64,000 nucleotides of DNA from contig NZ_FNVP01000001.1 in the NCBI RefSeq assembly GCF_900108015.1, positions 434,001 through 498,000 of the forward strand. The letters are read 5' to 3'. Position 1 is the stretch's first letter. Every line of letters begins with the position of its first letter. This document shows, piece by piece, positions 43,466-53,239 of the stretch. Source of the DNA: Flavobacterium urumqiense (GTDB lineage: Bacteria; Bacteroidota; Bacteroidia; Flavobacteriales; Flavobacteriaceae). The position numbers were made by a program, and so were the translations under genes. Below the pieces are notes generated by a model. That model was not told where the DNA came from. It made no database searches and worked only from the letters and a program-made list of their open reading frames with translations.

Positions 43466-44179
43466 ATGATAGAAAAAATAAACCTCAATAATATCCTATT
43501 TCTTGATATAGAAACCGTTCCGGAAGCGGAGGATTTCAATACATTAGATTCTGAAATGAAAGACCTTTGGGAGCACAAAACCCAATACCAGCGCAAAGAC
43601 GAATACACGCCGGAGGATTTTTATGATCGAGCGGGAATTTGGGCCGAATTTGGGAAAATCGTTTGTATCTCTGTAGGTTATTTTACAATCAAAGGCGATA
43701 TTCGAAATTTTAGGGTGACTTCTTTTTTTGGTGAAGAAAAGAAAATTCTTCAAGATTTTAATAATTTATTAAACACTCATTTCAACCAGCCACAACATGT
43801 TTTGTGTGGTCATAATGCTAAAGAATTTGATATTCCATTTATCGCCAGACGAATGATTATTAACCAAATTGCTATTCCCAACAAGTTGAACTTATTTGGA
43901 AAAAAACCATGGGAAATACCACATTTAGACACATTGGAATTATGGAAATTTGGAGATTATAAACATTTTACTTCTTTAAAATTGTTGTGTAAAGTTCTCG
44001 GAATTCCTTCTCCAAAAGGAGATATTGATGGCAGTCAGGTGGGACATGTTTTTTACGTAGACAAAGACATTGACCGCATTGTAACCTATTGTGAAAAAGA
44101 CACGATTGCCGTTGCACAGATTTTTTTGAGATTACGCAGAGAAGAATTGTTAATTGAGGACGAGATTATTCATGTATAA
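43466..44179 (+). CDS. Predicted 3'-5' exonuclease, PolB-like DEDDy type
   Basis: 237 residues with an RNase H-like exonuclease layout. The motifs are FLDIETVPE (D14, E16), CGHNAKEFDIPFIARR with the second Asp, and YCEKDTIAV giving the YxxxD final motif. It matches the family annotated as predicted 3'-5' exonuclease related to DNA polymerase B. Role probably in DNA repair; substrate not known. Standalone, with ogt just upstream. Confidence 0.85.
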   Translation: MIEKINLNNILFLDIETVPEAEDFNTLDSEMKDLWEHKTQYQRKDEYTPEDFYDRAGIWAEFGKIVCISVGYFTIKGDIRNFRVTSFFGEEKKILQDFNNLLNTHFNQPQHVLCGHNAKEFDIPFIARRMIINQIAIPNKLNLFGKKPWEIPHLDTLELWKFGDYKHFTSLKLLCKVLGIPSPKGDIDGSQVGHVFYVDKDIDRIVTYCEKDTIAVAQIFLRLRREELLIEDEIIHV

Positions 44180-44310
44180 AAAATCAATGGCAATTTCAAT
44201 TTCGAAAATCAATACTACTGCGTAACATATAGATTTGGGTTTGATATTGACCTTGTCTTTTTGCTATTGTCATTGCAATTGATTTATTACATTTACAAAA
44301 ATTATGAATT

Positions 44311-45750
44311 ATGGTATTGAGTAGATTTTGGTTGGTCATTTTTATTTCAGCAATTGTATTTGTACTATTTAGTTTATTTTCTGGAGACAGTTATACCATT
44401 GACCACGTTTTGAACGGAAAGAAAGATGATCCAATTCTGGTTTCGGAGAAATTTGCCGAAGAACTTCCTGCTTTTATTAAAGACAGCATTAAGACAGCGC
44501 CAGAACAAACCATGATTATCAATCGGGATACGCTAAATGCGGATACGACTTATGTTTTTAAGAATAAAACCGTAAAAATTTACAGTGGTGTTCAAAAATC
44601 AGATGGTTTATTACCAACTTGTAAAAGTACTTTGCTAGATTTAGTTCTTCCGCTGATGGCTTATTTGGCCTTTTTCTGTGGTTTGATGGAACTTTTAATC
44701 ATTTCCGGAGCTTCTGGAAAGTTGGCTAAAGCATTGAGTCCTGTTTTTGTAAAAGTGTTTCCGAGTATTCCAAAAAATCACCCTTCTATTTCCTACATGA
44801 CTTTAAACTTTGCTGCTAATTTTCTGGGCTTAGATTCTGCTGCAACTCCTTTTGGTCTAAAAGCCATGGAGAGTTTGCAAGAAATAAATCCAGAGAAAGA
44901 TAAGGCAAGTGATGCGCAAATTATGTTTATGTGTTTGCATGCTTCGGGTCTTACTTTAATCGCTACTTCTATTATAGGATATCGTGCTGCGGCTAATGCA
45001 AGCAATCCTGCTGATGTGATGTTGCCTTGTATTATCACTTCTTTTATAGGAACAATTGCAGCCTTTTTAATTGTTGGAATCAAACAAAGAATCAATTTCA
45101 AAAGTGCTTCTCTAGTGATTGTATTGATGACATTAATAGCCGCAATTGTTGGTTTGTTGATGTATGTGAACCATTTGGATTTAATTGGAAAAAACTATTT
45201 CACTTCTAATCTTTCCGCTTTAATATTAATTGGAATAATTGCTTTTACATTGATTTTTTCATTTATAAATGAAAAGAAATTTACAGAAGCATCTACAACC
45301 GTTTTTGAGACTTTTGTAGTAGGAGCCAATAATGGTGTGAAAACCGGAGTGACTATTTTTCCTTATGTTTTGGGAATGCTAGTTGCCATTTCTCTATTCA
45401 GAAACAGTGGTTTATTTGAAATTATTAGCAATTGGATCGCTTTCATTTTTTCAAATATGGGTGTAAGTAAGCAAATTACGGATGCTTTACCGGTCGCTTT
45501 ACTTCGTCCCTTTAGTTCTGCAGGGTCAAGAGGATTTTTGATTGATTCGATGAACACTTTTGGAGCTGATTCCTTGACTGGAAGATTAAGTAGTATTTTT
45601 CAATGCAGTGCCGAAAGTACTTTTTATGTGATTGCCGTTTATTTTGGTTCTGTAAATATTAAAAACACGCGTTATGCACTAGGAACGATGCTTATAGTAG
45701 ATTTGATTTGTGTAATCACAGCAATTTTTGTGGCGACTTGGTTTTTTTAA
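44311..45750 (+). CDS. Nucleoside recognition (Gate) domain membrane protein, SpmA-SpmB-like fusion
   Basis: 479 residues. An N-terminal membrane helix and a periplasmic segment (about 30-110) precede two Gate domains. The first holds LNFAANFLGLDSAATPFGLKA, characteristic of SpmA-like proteins. The second holds LLRPFSSAGSRGFLID, characteristic of SpmB-like proteins. Fused SpmA/SpmB forms are common in Bacteroidota. Transport or recognition of a nucleoside-like ligand is suggested by the family name only. Confidence 0.82.
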   Translation: MVLSRFWLVIFISAIVFVLFSLFSGDSYTIDHVLNGKKDDPILVSEKFAEELPAFIKDSIKTAPEQTMIINRDTLNADTTYVFKNKTVKIYSGVQKSDGLLPTCKSTLLDLVLPLMAYLAFFCGLMELLIISGASGKLAKALSPVFVKVFPSIPKNHPSISYMTLNFAANFLGLDSAATPFGLKAMESLQEINPEKDKASDAQIMFMCLHASGLTLIATSIIGYRAAANASNPADVMLPCIITSFIGTIAAFLIVGIKQRINFKSASLVIVLMTLIAAIVGLLMYVNHLDLIGKNYFTSNLSALILIGIIAFTLIFSFINEKKFTEASTTVFETFVVGANNGVKTGVTIFPYVLGMLVAISLFRNSGLFEIISNWIAFIFSNMGVSKQITDALPVALLRPFSSAGSRGFLIDSMNTFGADSLTGRLSSIFQCSAESTFYVIAVYFGSVNIKNTRYALGTMLIVDLICVITAIFVATWFF

Positions 45751-45807
45751 GAACACCACTATTATTTGGTTCCATTTAAATTCAAAATGATATAAATAGA
45801 TTTCCCC

Positions 45808-45927
45808 ATGAACAAAAGTTTTAATGAATTTTCACTAGGTCTCTTTGCTTGGCAAATGTTTATTCTTTTAATGTTGTTTGGATTTTGTTATCTCCTTTTT
45901 TTATTGATCAAAAAATTAAGAAGATAA
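45808..45927 (+). CDS. Small single-pass membrane protein (39 residues)
   Basis: The ORF begins MNKSFNEFSLGLFAWQMFIL and ends LLIKKLRR. It is one hydrophobic helix with a basic C-terminal tail, so probably N-out/C-in. It lies 57 bp after the Gate-domain gene in the same direction and may be cotranscribed. Comparable short proteins are scattered in Flavobacteriia, but I cannot name a family. The clean helix plus positive-inside tail is the main evidence that it is real. Confidence 0.5.
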   Translation: MNKSFNEFSLGLFAWQMFILLMLFGFCYLLFLLIKKLRR

Positions 45928-46069
45928 TTTCATATTCTTTCTACGATGAAAAGAAACTTGCACATAGTCAAAGTTCGCTGTGAGGCATTCTATATACAGA
46001 AAAGGTAAACGGTATACATTATATTAAATTAATTTGTAATATAATATTATTCGTTTCAAATAAACATAA

Positions 46070-46289
46070 AAAGCCTCACAATCATGGAGGCCACTGAAAA
46101 AGTCCTCATATAAAAAATAGAGACAAAATCATGATGAAAAAATGAAATAAACGCTCTGATAATCAATTTATTGAGATTCAAAACGTTTGATTCAAAAATA
46201 TAAAAAAGAGAAAGGCTTAAACTAATTTAAAGTTTAAGCCTTTTTATTTATCGTTAGTTTTTCAGTGCCCTCCATGATTGTGAGGCTTT
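46070..46289. mobile_element. MITE-like 220-bp structure with 32-bp inverted ends
   Basis: The left end 46070-46101 and right end 46258-46289 are inverted copies with a single mismatch in 32 bp (AAAGCCTCACAATCATGGAG, then G, C/G, CACTGAAAAA). No transposase ORF lies inside. Outer 21 bp alone could be the stem of an old terminator and the inner CACTGAAAAA the end of the inserted element. An internal hairpin at 46211-46245 looks like a terminator. No clear target-site duplication was seen. Confidence 0.65.
46211..46245. terminator. Hairpin inside the MITE-like structure, bidirectional terminator candidate
   Basis: AAAGGCTTAAACT, a short loop, AGTTTAAGCCTTTTT: a perfect stem with A- and T-runs between the convergent small protein and M4 protease genes. 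Confidence 0.7.
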
Positions 46290-46312
46290 CTTTTGAACTT
46301 ATTTGAAAATGA

Positions 46313-48349
46313 TTATTTCTTAATAAATGATTTAACAACAGTTTCTTGACCATTGTTTAATTCGAAGAAATAGATTCCTTTGCTTAAATTGCTTACATTA
46401 ATTTCACCACCAGAAGTTTTTCCAGTTTGAATTTGGAATCCTAGAGAATTGAAGATTTTGTATGAGCTTACTTTATTTTCTTTTACAGAAACATTCAATA
46501 CTTCCGAAGTTGGATTTGGATATAGTACAAATGCTTCGTTAATAGTTTCAGTTTTTGATGTTTTTGCAAGGGCTATTTTAGCTGTTGAAACGTAAGCGGT
46601 CCCTACCCCTACAGCGTAAAATGCGTTAGTCGTTGCGATCACCTCAAGAGAACCTGCGCCATATAAATCTGTAGCGGCTTGAATTCCGTATGTTCTTGCA
46701 TTTGCGTAAGTAGAACTTGATGTCATGTAAACACTTTCCATACGGTAAGTGATTTTAGCTGCTTTATCAATTCCAATTCCTGTAACACTATATGAACTTC
46801 CTTTGTCGTTAGTTCCCGTTTTGCCTTCCGTTAAGATATAAAACCAGTGATTTAAAACGCCACTATTGTTATGAACACCGCATTGATCATTGCTTGAAGT
46901 TGGTCTGCACCTCGTTTGACTTGTCCAATTTGTACCGCCGTAAGTATCTGGTTGTCCTTCGCTTTTAGGATTGCTCATAGAACGTAAAGCAAGATGTCCT
47001 GCTCTTCTTTCAATATCTTCCCCAATTAACCAACGTTGTTTGGTTGGTGCTGCAAAATATTCGATACAGGCTCCCCAAATATCTGAAAGAGCTTCATTCA
47101 TGGCTCCTGATTCATTTTTGTATGCTAGGTTTGCCGTACTTGAACAAACTGCATGTCCTATTTCGTGCGCTGCTACATCAATTGATGTCAAGATGTCGAA
47201 ATAAGTTCCGCTTCCATCACCATAAGTCATAACACTCCCATTCCAGTAAGCATTGTCATAAGCATTGCTGTAATGAACGTAACTTTTTATTGCTGCTCCA
47301 GCATTATTATAACTATTTCTTCCGTGAACGGTAAACCAGTAATCATAAGTTTTTTCAGCTCCCCAATGAGCATCTAATGCTCCATTGTCCTTATTAACAT
47401 TATTAAATTCAGCAGCAGTCCAGTTGTTATCTACATCAGTAAAATTAACAGCTGCTGTGTAGCTTGTTCCCTTTTTCATATTGTAAGTCAAAACTCCGCT
47501 TCCACGAGTTGCATCAGATAAAATGTATGACGCTCCGCTAAGTGAAGTTTGAATAGCTTGCGTTCCGCTGTAACGGGTATCAGCATTAGCCGCTATAAAA
47601 GCGGTAGCTAGAGTTTTATTTTCTGTTTTTTTGTCAACTGATGGTTTTGATCCGTTGCTGAATTCACCTAAATGCTTAATAGTAGCGTTGTATAATAAAG
47701 TTACTCCAGTTACAGCATCAACATAGATGTCTCCACGACTTACTGGATTTGTAGCATAGATGTCAAATTTGTAAGCTAAGCGAAGTTGTTCCGTTTTTTT
47801 ACCGTTGTTATCTTCATCTTCAAGTGGAAGCAATACCAATTCCCCTGCAGGTTTTTGATAGTTGTTTATTTTGGCTTCAGCTGGTGAATCCCAAAGATAT
47901 TTTGAAGCTCCAATTTGTTGCAGCGCACGGTTAAATGCCTGTTCTTTTGATAAAGAAGGGCGTGTATTAACATTGTCTAATTGATAGAACTCTCCGCTCA
48001 TTGATTCTAGTTTCCCAGATTTCGAATGAAGGGTATAAGTTGAAAATTCCACTTTTACTCCTTGGTGAAATAATTGAAATTTTTCGTGTGAGATTCCTAA
48101 TTTGTCTGTTTCTGATTTTGTTTTAGAGAAACTAGAATTGTTTTTTAAACCTAAAAGTTCTACGAATGCGGTTTGAGAATCAGTAGATTTATAAGTTGAT
48201 TTTTCATTAAAGGTGATTAAGGATGGTTTTCCTCTTTCATCTGTGAATTTTTGTTTCACATTTTTGTTAGCATCTTGTGCATTTGCTTCAAAAGCAAAAA
48301 TAGAAACGCTAGCCAGTACTGCAATTTTTCCAAGTAGTTTTGTTGTCAT
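46313..48349 (-). CDS. Secreted M4 family metallopeptidase with T9SS sorting domain
   Basis: 678 residues: signal peptide (about 1-24), an FTP/PepSY propeptide (about 40-220), and a thermolysin-like catalytic domain with H395-E-I-G-H399 and the downstream NEALSDIWG supplying the third zinc ligand. The C-terminal 75 residues (FVLYPNPTSEVLNV to FELNNGQETVVKSFIKK) form a type IX secretion sorting domain. It is expected to be exported, cleaved and released or attached at the cell surface, where it digests protein. Paralogous to the gene at 48584. Confidence 0.93.
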   Translation of the reverse strand: MTTKLLGKIAVLASVSIFAFEANAQDANKNVKQKFTDERGKPSLITFNEKSTYKSTDSQTAFVELLGLKNNSSFSKTKSETDKLGISHEKFQLFHQGVKVEFSTYTLHSKSGKLESMSGEFYQLDNVNTRPSLSKEQAFNRALQQIGASKYLWDSPAEAKINNYQKPAGELVLLPLEDEDNNGKKTEQLRLAYKFDIYATNPVSRGDIYVDAVTGVTLLYNATIKHLGEFSNGSKPSVDKKTENKTLATAFIAANADTRYSGTQAIQTSLSGASYILSDATRGSGVLTYNMKKGTSYTAAVNFTDVDNNWTAAEFNNVNKDNGALDAHWGAEKTYDYWFTVHGRNSYNNAGAAIKSYVHYSNAYDNAYWNGSVMTYGDGSGTYFDILTSIDVAAHEIGHAVCSSTANLAYKNESGAMNEALSDIWGACIEYFAAPTKQRWLIGEDIERRAGHLALRSMSNPKSEGQPDTYGGTNWTSQTRCRPTSSNDQCGVHNNSGVLNHWFYILTEGKTGTNDKGSSYSVTGIGIDKAAKITYRMESVYMTSSSTYANARTYGIQAATDLYGAGSLEVIATTNAFYAVGVGTAYVSTAKIALAKTSKTETINEAFVLYPNPTSEVLNVSVKENKVSSYKIFNSLGFQIQTGKTSGGEINVSNLSKGIYFFELNNGQETVVKSFIKK

Positions 48350-48401
48350 TAATTTGGGTTTTTGGTTAGTTTTGATTCGTTAAATTAAAAAATTAATTTT
48401 T

Positions 48402-48409
48402 CAAATTTA
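48402..48409 (-). promoter_or_regulatory. Candidate -7 box (TAAATTTG) for the first M4 protease gene
   Basis: The minus-strand octamer fits TAnnTTTG, 52 bp upstream of the start. A similar AATTTAACAAAAAA stretch lies upstream of the second protease (51371-51384), but its box has TAAATTCG. Confidence 0.35.
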
Positions 48410-48529
48410 ACAAAAAACATATACTATGTTATTAAAAACTGTTTTTATTTTTTATTTAATGCAAAATAAAAGGAGTTTTTATCAATAAAGTAGTGTCAAG
48501 GCTGATGCAGCAAGGTATCAGTAAATAAG

Positions 48530-48563
48530 AAAAGGAGGCATCTTTTTAAGACAACCCCCTTTT
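48530..48563 (-). terminator. Terminator downstream of the second M4 protease gene
   Basis: On the minus strand AAAAGGGGG and CCTCCTTTT pair with one mismatch, and a T-rich stretch follows. It lies about 20 bp after the stop. Confidence 0.5.
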
Positions 48564-48583
48564 CATCGAAGAAAAAATAAATA

Positions 48584-51340
48584 TTATTTTTTGATAAATT
48601 TCTTAGTCATTCTTTTTTGACCGTCGTTTACTTCCAAGAGATAAATTCCAGCTCCTAATTTGCTAACATTGATTGCGTTTTCAGAAATTTTACCAGACTC
48701 AACTTGTTGACCTAAGTAATTCATAACACTATAAGAAGCATTTCTGTTATCTGCCATTGTAACATTTAAGAATTCATTAGCGGGGTTTGGAGACATTGTA
48801 TAATCAAAAATGTTATTTTCGTTACCCAAATCACCTGCAAAACTTGTATTAAATGCTGTGATAGCCGCACCTCCAATATTTACTGTATAGTCTTCTACTT
48901 CTCCATAAGAAAAAGTTTCACAAGCAGTTTGAGCTGCATTGTATTTCATAGAAACTCTCATTCTTGTTGCTCCTGCCAAAGCAGTTGTTGGAACATTAAA
49001 TGTCGCTGTTAAGTTAGCGCTGCTAGAAGAAGATCCAGAAACGATTTGTTCGGCAGTTTCAAAAACACCGTTTTTGTTATAGTCAATCCAGATTTTCCAA
49101 TATTCAGTATATGCTGAGCCACTAAAACCTGCGCTAAATAAAATGGTGTTTGAACCATAAGGTACATTTCCTGTCAAAGCTGTAAAGTTTCCGTATCCTG
49201 CATTTGCACCACTTGTATTAGCAATTCCACCTAAACCAACATAGTCGATATATTCAGACGCTGCATTACTTCCTTTTGAAACGCAATACGTTACTGTAGT
49301 TCCTGATGTTGTAACATTTACTACATTACTTGCAGCAGATAAATTACCGGCAGCATCTTTTGCTTTTACAGAGAAAGTGTAAGCTGTAGCAGCAGTTAAT
49401 GCTGAAACAGCATAAGTAGTTCCTGTAACTGTGGCTTTTAAAGTAGCCCCTTGATAAACATTATATCCTGTAACTGCTACATTATCAGTAGAAGTTGTCC
49501 AGGATAAGTTTGTTGTTGTTGAAGTAGTTCCTGAAGCTGCTAAACCAGCTGGTGTAGATGGTGCGATAGTATCAGCTGATCCAGCATATGCGGCACCAAC
49601 CCCTACGGCATAAAATGCATTTGTAGTAGCAATTACTTCAGCAGAACCAGCTCCAAATAAGTCGACTGCTGATTGAATACCATATGTTCTTGCATTAGCA
49701 TAAGTAGAACTTGCGGTCAAGTAAACGCTTTCTAAACGATAGGCTATTTTTTCCGCGTTAGCTATTGTAATCCCAGTTACATTATATGCGCTTCCGATAT
49801 CATTTGTCCCTGATTTACCAATAGATAAAATATAGAACCAGTGATTTAATACTCCACTATTAGTATGTACACCCCCTGAATCTGCAGTTCCTGTATACCA
49901 ATATGTACCTTTGTAGGTATCTGGTTGTCCTTCAGCATTAGGATTGCTCATAGAACGTAATGACAAATGTCCTGTTCTTCTTTCGATATCTTCGCCAATT
50001 AACCAAGTTGATTTCGTTGGTGCTGCTGAAAACTCAATACAAGCTCCCCAGATATCTGAAAATCCTTCATTCATTGCACCCGACTCATTTAAGTAAGTTA
50101 AGTTGGCTGTATTGCTACAAACGGCGTGACCAATTTCGTGACCAGCAACATCTAATGCCGTCAATATGTCAAATCCACCAGTTCCGCTACCATCTCCATA
50201 GGTCATTACAGAACCGTTCCAAAAAGCATTATTATTGTCTGGATATCCAGCCGCAATTAAGTTATAATGGACATAACTTTTTATTTTTGCTCCGGCATTA
50301 TCATAACTATTACGACCATGTTTAGTCGAAAAATAGTCGTATGTTTTTTCGGCACCCCAATGTGCATCTAAAGCTCCGTTATCTTTATTTGTATTATTAA
50401 ATTCCGTAGCGGTCCAGTTATTATCTACATCGGTAAAATTAGTTGTAGGATAGGTAGCCGTTCTCGCCGAATTATAGGTTTGAACTCCTAAACCACGGGT
50501 CGCATCAGATAAAATATACGATGAACCACTTAATGTAGTTTGAATGGACTGAGTTCCACTATAACGTGTTGCAGCATTAGCAGCAACGAAAGCAACAGTG
50601 CTCGCTTTTCCTTTTGACATTTCCGCAGAAGTTGCATGGCTGCCGTTGCTATATTCACCAAGATGTTTGATAATTGCATTGTAGAGTAATACCTCGCCTG
50701 TAACAGCGTCAATATACACGTCGCCACGACTTAGTGGTAGTGAAGCATAAATGTCAAATTTATAAGCCAAACGTAAGTTGTTGTCTTTTAACTTTGAAGT
50801 TGGACCATCTAACATAGGAAGTAAAACTAACTCTCCAGTTGGTTTTTGGTAGTTCATTGCTGTAGCATCTTCTGCTGAATCCCAAAGATATTTTTTAGCG
50901 CCAATTTTTTTCAATGCGCGGCCAAAAGCTTGTTCTTTTGATAGAACAGGCTGAATATTTACTTTATCCAATGAATAAAAATCACCACTCATTGATTGTA
51001 ATTTTCCAGATTTGGAGTGAAGGGTGTAAGTAGAAAATTCTACTTTTATTCCTTCGTGGTACAATTGGAATTTGTCATGCGAAAATCCTAATTTGTCTGT
51101 TTCTGATTTTGTTTTAGAGAAATTAGAATTAACTTTTAATCCTAATTGTTCTGTAAATGCTTTCTGAGAATCTGATGATTTGTAGGTTGATTTTTCATTA
51201 AAAACGATTAATGAAGGTTTCCCTCTCTCATCAGTAATTTTTTGTTGTACATTTTTCCCTGCTTCTTGTGCGTTTGCTTGTAAAGCTAAAAAAGAAACAG
51301 ATGCAAACAAGGCAATTTTTCCAAGTAATTTTGTTTTCAT
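48584..51340 (-). CDS. Secreted M4 metallopeptidase with FN3, GEVED and T9SS domains
   Basis: 918 residues from the ATG at 51340; the ATG at 51394 would place an unrelated leader before the signal peptide. Order: signal (1-22), FTP/PepSY propeptide, catalytic domain with H401-E-I-G-H405, and fibronectin type III at about 593-680 (STPAGLAASGTTSTTTNLSW). A GEVED-type beta domain follows at about 710-835 (WKIWIDYNKNGVFETAEQIV, YGEVEDYTV). A type IX sorting domain ends it. The catalytic part closely resembles the protease at 46313, so the pair arose by duplication and this copy has two extra modules that may bind substrate. Confidence 0.93.
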   Translation of the reverse strand: MKTKLLGKIALFASVSFLALQANAQEAGKNVQQKITDERGKPSLIVFNEKSTYKSSDSQKAFTEQLGLKVNSNFSKTKSETDKLGFSHDKFQLYHEGIKVEFSTYTLHSKSGKLQSMSGDFYSLDKVNIQPVLSKEQAFGRALKKIGAKKYLWDSAEDATAMNYQKPTGELVLLPMLDGPTSKLKDNNLRLAYKFDIYASLPLSRGDVYIDAVTGEVLLYNAIIKHLGEYSNGSHATSAEMSKGKASTVAFVAANAATRYSGTQSIQTTLSGSSYILSDATRGLGVQTYNSARTATYPTTNFTDVDNNWTATEFNNTNKDNGALDAHWGAEKTYDYFSTKHGRNSYDNAGAKIKSYVHYNLIAAGYPDNNNAFWNGSVMTYGDGSGTGGFDILTALDVAGHEIGHAVCSNTANLTYLNESGAMNEGFSDIWGACIEFSAAPTKSTWLIGEDIERRTGHLSLRSMSNPNAEGQPDTYKGTYWYTGTADSGGVHTNSGVLNHWFYILSIGKSGTNDIGSAYNVTGITIANAEKIAYRLESVYLTASSTYANARTYGIQSAVDLFGAGSAEVIATTNAFYAVGVGAAYAGSADTIAPSTPAGLAASGTTSTTTNLSWTTSTDNVAVTGYNVYQGATLKATVTGTTYAVSALTAATAYTFSVKAKDAAGNLSAASNVVNVTTSGTTVTYCVSKGSNAASEYIDYVGLGGIANTSGANAGYGNFTALTGNVPYGSNTILFSAGFSGSAYTEYWKIWIDYNKNGVFETAEQIVSGSSSSSANLTATFNVPTTALAGATRMRVSMKYNAAQTACETFSYGEVEDYTVNIGGAAITAFNTSFAGDLGNENNIFDYTMSPNPANEFLNVTMADNRNASYSVMNYLGQQVESGKISENAINVSKLGAGIYLLEVNDGQKRMTKKFIKK

Positions 51341-51510
51341 GTATTCGTGGTTTTGGTTAGTTCTGGCGACGAATTTAACAAAAAAATAACACAACAGTCA
51401 TTTTTTGTTAAATAATTCCACATTTTATTACCTATACCCATAAAACGCTGAGAACTTTGTATTTGTTTAAGCCACGATTAAGAGCGCGAATTCTCAAAAA
51501 TTGTAAAGCA

Positions 51511-51545
51511 AAAAAAATGCATCCGTTTATAGGATGCATTTTTTT
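51511..51545 (-). terminator. Terminator downstream of scoB
   Basis: ATGCATCC and GGATGCAT form a perfect stem with A- and T-runs on the outside, between the scoB stop and the start of the M4 protease gene. Confidence 0.8.
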
Positions 51546-51575
51546 AGTGTAATGTAAATCAAAAATAATTTAATT

Positions 51576-52232
51576 TTAACCAATGATCATTTCAGGAATT
51601 TCACCTTCAATTATTAAATTTGCTTCGGTGGAAGCAATTATATGTTCTACGGTTACTCCCGGAGCACGTTCTAAAAGTTTGAATCCTTTCGAAGTTATTT
51701 CCATTACGGCTAATTCAGTAACTACCTTTTTGACACAGCCAACTCCTGTTAATGGAAGTGTACATTTTTTTAGGATTTTTGATTCTCCAGCTTTGTTGAC
51801 ATGCATCATGGCAACGATAATATTTTCGGCGGAAGCCACTAAATCCATCGCGCCTCCCATTCCTTTAACCATTTTGCCTGGAATTTTCCAGTTAGCGATG
51901 TCACCATTTTCTGAAACTTCCATGGCTCCAAGAATTGTCAAATCAACATGTTGTCCACGTATCATTCCAAAACTCAGTGCCGAATCAAAAAAACTGGCGC
52001 CGGGTAAGGTTGTGATTGTTTGTTTTCCGGCATTGATGATGTCAGCGTCTTCGTCTCCTTCAAATGGGAATGGTCCCATACCAAGAACGCCATTTTCGCT
52101 TTGAAATTCAACGTCAATTCCTTGTGGGATATAATTTGCTACTAACGTCGGTATTCCGATACCAAGATTCACGAAATAACGGTCTTTTAATTCTTGTGCA
52201 ATTCTTTTTGCAATTCCTATTTTGTCTAACAT
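51576..52232 (-). CDS. scoB: 3-oxoacid CoA-transferase subunit B
   Basis: 218 residues. Transfers CoA between succinyl-CoA and a 3-oxo acid such as acetoacetate. The catalytic glutamate is in the SENGVLGMGPFP segment, and LGIGIPTLVANYIP near the start is typical of the beta subunit. Second gene of a scoA-scoB pair with a 96-bp gap holding repeat sequence. Confidence 0.95.
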   Translation of the reverse strand: MLDKIGIAKRIAQELKDRYFVNLGIGIPTLVANYIPQGIDVEFQSENGVLGMGPFPFEGDEDADIINAGKQTITTLPGASFFDSALSFGMIRGQHVDLTILGAMEVSENGDIANWKIPGKMVKGMGGAMDLVASAENIIVAMMHVNKAGESKILKKCTLPLTGVGCVKKVVTELAVMEITSKGFKLLERAPGVTVEHIIASTEANLIIEGEIPEMIIG

Positions 52233-52255
52233 AAATAAAACTGTTTAGATTTTTT

Positions 52256-52290
52256 AAACCATTAAGAAATTTAGGTTCATTAAGTTTAAT
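52256..52290. repeat. Half copy of intergenic repeat family B between scoA and scoB
   Basis: AAACCATTAAGAAAT followed by TTAGGTTCATTAAG matches one arm of the inverted repeat at 41212-41275. The intergenic gap of about 100 bp otherwise has no feature. Confidence 0.5.
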
Positions 52291-52328
52291 AAATAAAGAG
52301 TTATCTCTACTATCTATTTGTCTACTAT

Positions 52329-53030
52329 TTATTTTCTTTCTCTAACGGTTCGTTGCTCTATTCTCTTTTCGTATTTCTCTCCTTGAAAAATGCGCTGTAC
52401 AAATATTCCAGGAATATGAATTTGGTTGGGATCAAGTGTTCCAGCTTCAACTAATTCTTCCACTTCAGCAACCGTTATTTTCGCTGCACCTGACATACAA
52501 GGATTGAAATTTCTAGCTGTTCCTTTGAAGATTAAGTTCCCTGCGGTATCTCCTTTCCAAGCTTTTACGATAGCAAAATCAGCATTGAAAGCATGTTCCA
52601 TGATATGCATTTTTCCATTAAATTCCCTAACTTCCTTACCGGCTGCTACTTCGGTTCCGTAACCTGCAGGGGTAAAAAAAGCGGGAATTCCAGCTTGCGC
52701 GGCACGACAACGTTCCGCTAATGTTCCTTGAGGGATAAGATCAACTTCTAGTTCCCCAGAAAGCATTTGGCGTTCAAATTCCGCATTTTCACCTACATAA
52801 GAAGAGATCATTTTTTTGATCTGACGCTTTTGCAAAAGCAATCCTAGACCAAAATCATCAACACCTGCATTATTTGAAATACAGGTTAAATCTGTAGTTT
52901 CTTTTTTTACTAATTCGGCGATACAGTTCTCTGGAATACCGCATAATCCAAAACCACCTAACATGACAGTCATGCCGTTTTCAATTCCTTGAAGTGCGTC
53001 TTGAACGTTATTTACTCTTTTATTGATCAT
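52329..53030 (-). CDS. scoA: 3-oxoacid CoA-transferase subunit A
   Basis: 233 residues. The alpha-subunit signature [18 protein letters not shown] and the late [20 protein letters not shown] match. With ScoB it lets the cell use acetoacetate or make it. No clear TAnnTTTG box upstream; a family A repeat copy lies just upstream. Confidence 0.95.
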   Translation of the reverse strand: MINKRVNNVQDALQGIENGMTVMLGGFGLCGIPENCIAELVKKETTDLTCISNNAGVDDFGLGLLLQKRQIKKMISSYVGENAEFERQMLSGELEVDLIPQGTLAERCRAAQAGIPAFFTPAGYGTEVAAGKEVREFNGKMHIMEHAFNADFAIVKAWKGDTAGNLIFKGTARNFNPCMSGAAKITVAEVEELVEAGTLDPNQIHIPGIFVQRIFQGEKYEKRIEQRTVRERK

Positions 53031-53088
53031 ATAATTAGTTGCTTATTCTTGAATTTTTAAAAATCGAACCATTTTGAAACGAATTGTC

Positions 53089-53160
53089 TTAGCCCTGATA
53101 AGAGCGAAAATCTTTTTTATGGGCAAATCCCGTAAAGTTTGACCATAAAAAGATTACTTC
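53089..53160. repeat. Dispersed intergenic repeat, family A, copy 3 (partial)
   Basis: It opens TTAGCCCTGATAAGAGCG, as do the other family A ends, and has a stem AATCTTTTTTATGG/CCATAAAAAGATT. The opposite conserved end (the GCTCC-type) is not evident. Confidence 0.5.
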
Positions 53161-53239
53161 ACTATGTTCTTATTTTAATTGGAGTTCAGTGAATTTCATT
53201 GGTAACGTAGAGCGGAAAAAGCTCCATTAGACAACAATT

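Noticed and set aside
51583..52104. 173-codon plus-strand ORF opposite scoB
   Set aside because: Shadow of scoB; the scoB motifs are intact in the other direction.
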